This document shows positions 5,496 to 6,421 of a stretch of 6,421 bases of DNA, one piece after another (within the stretch, counting starts at the first letter, position 1; every line of letters starts with the position of its first letter). The stretch comes from Candidatus Hydrogenedentota bacterium. Lineage in GTDB: Bacteria; Hydrogenedentota; Hydrogenedentia; Hydrogenedentales; GCA-2746185. The stretch covers positions 1 through 6,421 of the forward strand of contig JASJYE010000152.1 in NCBI GenBank assembly GCA_030123645.1. Direction: 5' to 3'. The notes under the pieces are model-generated. The model was not told the DNA's origin. It made no database searches and was given only the letters and a program-made list of their open reading frames with translations. The position numbers were made by a program, and so were the translations under genes.

Positions 5496-6421
5496 GGGAA
5501 ACCCAATCCGTCTCGACGGCGCGCAACTCGCGCAGCACGCGTGCGTAATCGCGCGGCATGACGCGCTTAAAATTCGGCAGGGACTCCTCCCAGGCGTTCA
5601 GGATGCCCTGGGCCACGGTGCTGCCGGTGTAGCGCGCGTGGCGCTGGAGCATGAACCGCAGCTCCGGAATGCTCTCGCGATGCATGGTCTTGATATCGAC
5701 CATTCCGGTGTTGCAACGCTTGGCGAAGGTGCCGTCCGCATCCCACACGAAGGCGATGCCGCCGCTCATTCCCGCGGCGAAGTTTCGGCCGGTCTCGCCG
5801 ATAATCACGACACGCCCGCCGGTCATGTATTCGCAGCCGTGGTCGCCGACGCCTTCGACGACGGCCCACGCGCCGCTGTTGCGCACGCAGAAACGCTCGC
5901 CCGCCCGCCCGCGGATGTAGCAGTGGCCGCTGGTGGCGCCGTATAGCGCAACGTTGCCGATCAGGATATTCTCCTCGGGTACCAGCGGGGAGTCTGCGGG
6001 CGGTCTAACGATGATTTTCCCTCCGGACAGGCCTTTGCCGAGGTAGTCGTTGGCCTCGCCGACGACGTTGAGCGTCACGCCGTCGATCACGAAGGCGCCG
6101 AAGCTTTGGCCGGCCACGCCGAAGCAGTCGATTCGAACCGTGTCCTCCTGGAGCTTGCCGCCGTACATTCCGAGGTGGTGGCGGCGGGTCAATTCGCTCG
6201 AGAGCATGGTCCCGACGGTGCGGTTCGTATTGCGGATATTGATGGAGAAGTGGACCGGGGCCTTGAAATCGAGGGCCGGCTTCGCCTTCTCGATGAGTTG
6301 ATTGTCGAGGGCCTTGTCAATACTGTGGTCCTGCTTCTCACTTTGATATAAGGTTTCGCCTTCCCAAGGCGTGGGCATGTAAAGAATCCTTGAGAGGTCG
6401 AGCTTGCGCGCCTTCCAGTGG
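5482..6421 (-). CDS. gltB: glutamate synthase large subunit, C-terminal part (cut by window edge)
   Basis: Only the last 312 residues or so are present, about a fifth of the family's usual ~1500. The start lies beyond the right edge; the frame stays open to the last base, reading KARKLDLSRIL before the Met at 6378. The fragment is the beta-helical GXGXG domain with its typical repeats: GQSFGAF (fragment residue 104), NDYLGKGLSGG (124), GCEYMTGG (195) and GMSGG (217). The family-typical ending PNFKRVMPRDYARVL starts at 282. In this enzyme family the domain packs the amidotransferase and synthase domains around the ammonia tunnel. The gene is directly upstream of gltD with a 14-bp overlap, the common gltBD order. 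No truncation or frameshift is seen in the visible part. Confidence 0.95.
   Translation of the reverse strand, partial: HWKARKLDLSRILYMPTPWEGETLYQSEKQDHSIDKALDNQLIEKAKPALDFKAPVHFSINIRNTNRTVGTMLSSELTRRHHLGMYGGKLQEDTVRIDCFGVAGQSFGAFVIDGVTLNVVGEANDYLGKGLSGGKIIVRPPADSPLVPEENILIGNVALYGATSGHCYIRGRAGERFCVRNSGAWAVVEGVGDHGCEYMTGGRVVIIGETGRNFAAGMSGGIAFVWDADGTFAKRCNTGMVDIKTMHRESIPELRFMLQRHARYTGSTVAQGILNAWEESLPNFKRVMPRDYARVLRELRAVETDWVSHVPE

Noticed and set aside
1..6421. CRISPR array, tRNA/rRNA genes, transposase gene, toxin-antitoxin or defence module
   Set aside because: I saw no regularly spaced direct repeats, no tRNA-like cloverleaf, no rRNA sequence and no proteins of these families. The window is housekeeping genes plus two secreted proteins.

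Overview
This GC-rich, densely coded bacterial window carries five protein genes. Two are housekeeping genes at the edges: fabG on the left and the gltB-gltD glutamate synthase operon on the right. Between them lie two divergently transcribed genes for exported proteins of unknown function. The mix suggests an uncultivated environmental bacterium, perhaps from the Planctomycetota/Verrucomicrobiota/Hydrogenedentota part of the tree. The signs are a CFI-box C-terminal domain, aspartate-rich calcium-loop-like motifs, secreted beta-repeat proteins and GC-rich intergenic palindromes. This placement is an inference from style and has not been tested.

Layout. Positions 1-188 hold palindromic repeats (REP-like) followed by the fabG leader. 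Positions 189-935 (+) are fabG, a 3-oxoacyl-ACP reductase. Positions 892-2424 (-) encode a secreted protein with a signal peptide, a beta-sandwich-like N-terminal domain, two Asp-rich loops and a CFI-box C-terminal anchor-like region. It converges on fabG and overlaps it by 44 bp. Positions 2425-2691 are a divergent intergenic region with one good promoter candidate on each strand. Positions 2692-3693 (+) encode a secreted protein made of three tandem beta-rich repeats, followed by a hairpin-plus-T-run terminator. Positions 3773-4005 form a 233-bp, non-coding, MITE-like element bounded by imperfect inverted repeats. Its right end contains the stop codon of gltD. Positions 4002-5495 (-) are gltD, and 5482-6421 (-) are the 3' end of gltB, which runs off the window.

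How the genes relate. gltB and gltD overlap by 14 bp and should be co-transcribed and translationally coupled, giving the two subunits of NADPH-dependent glutamate synthase for ammonia assimilation. fabG works in fatty acid elongation and appears to have its own promoter. The two central genes share a regulatory region and both encode exported proteins, but nothing shows that they work together. I do not see a convincing new multi-gene system. The items most worth a second look are the MITE-like element at the gltD 3' end, the antisense overlap that encodes the basic tail of the CFI-box protein, and the two uncharacterised secreted proteins.
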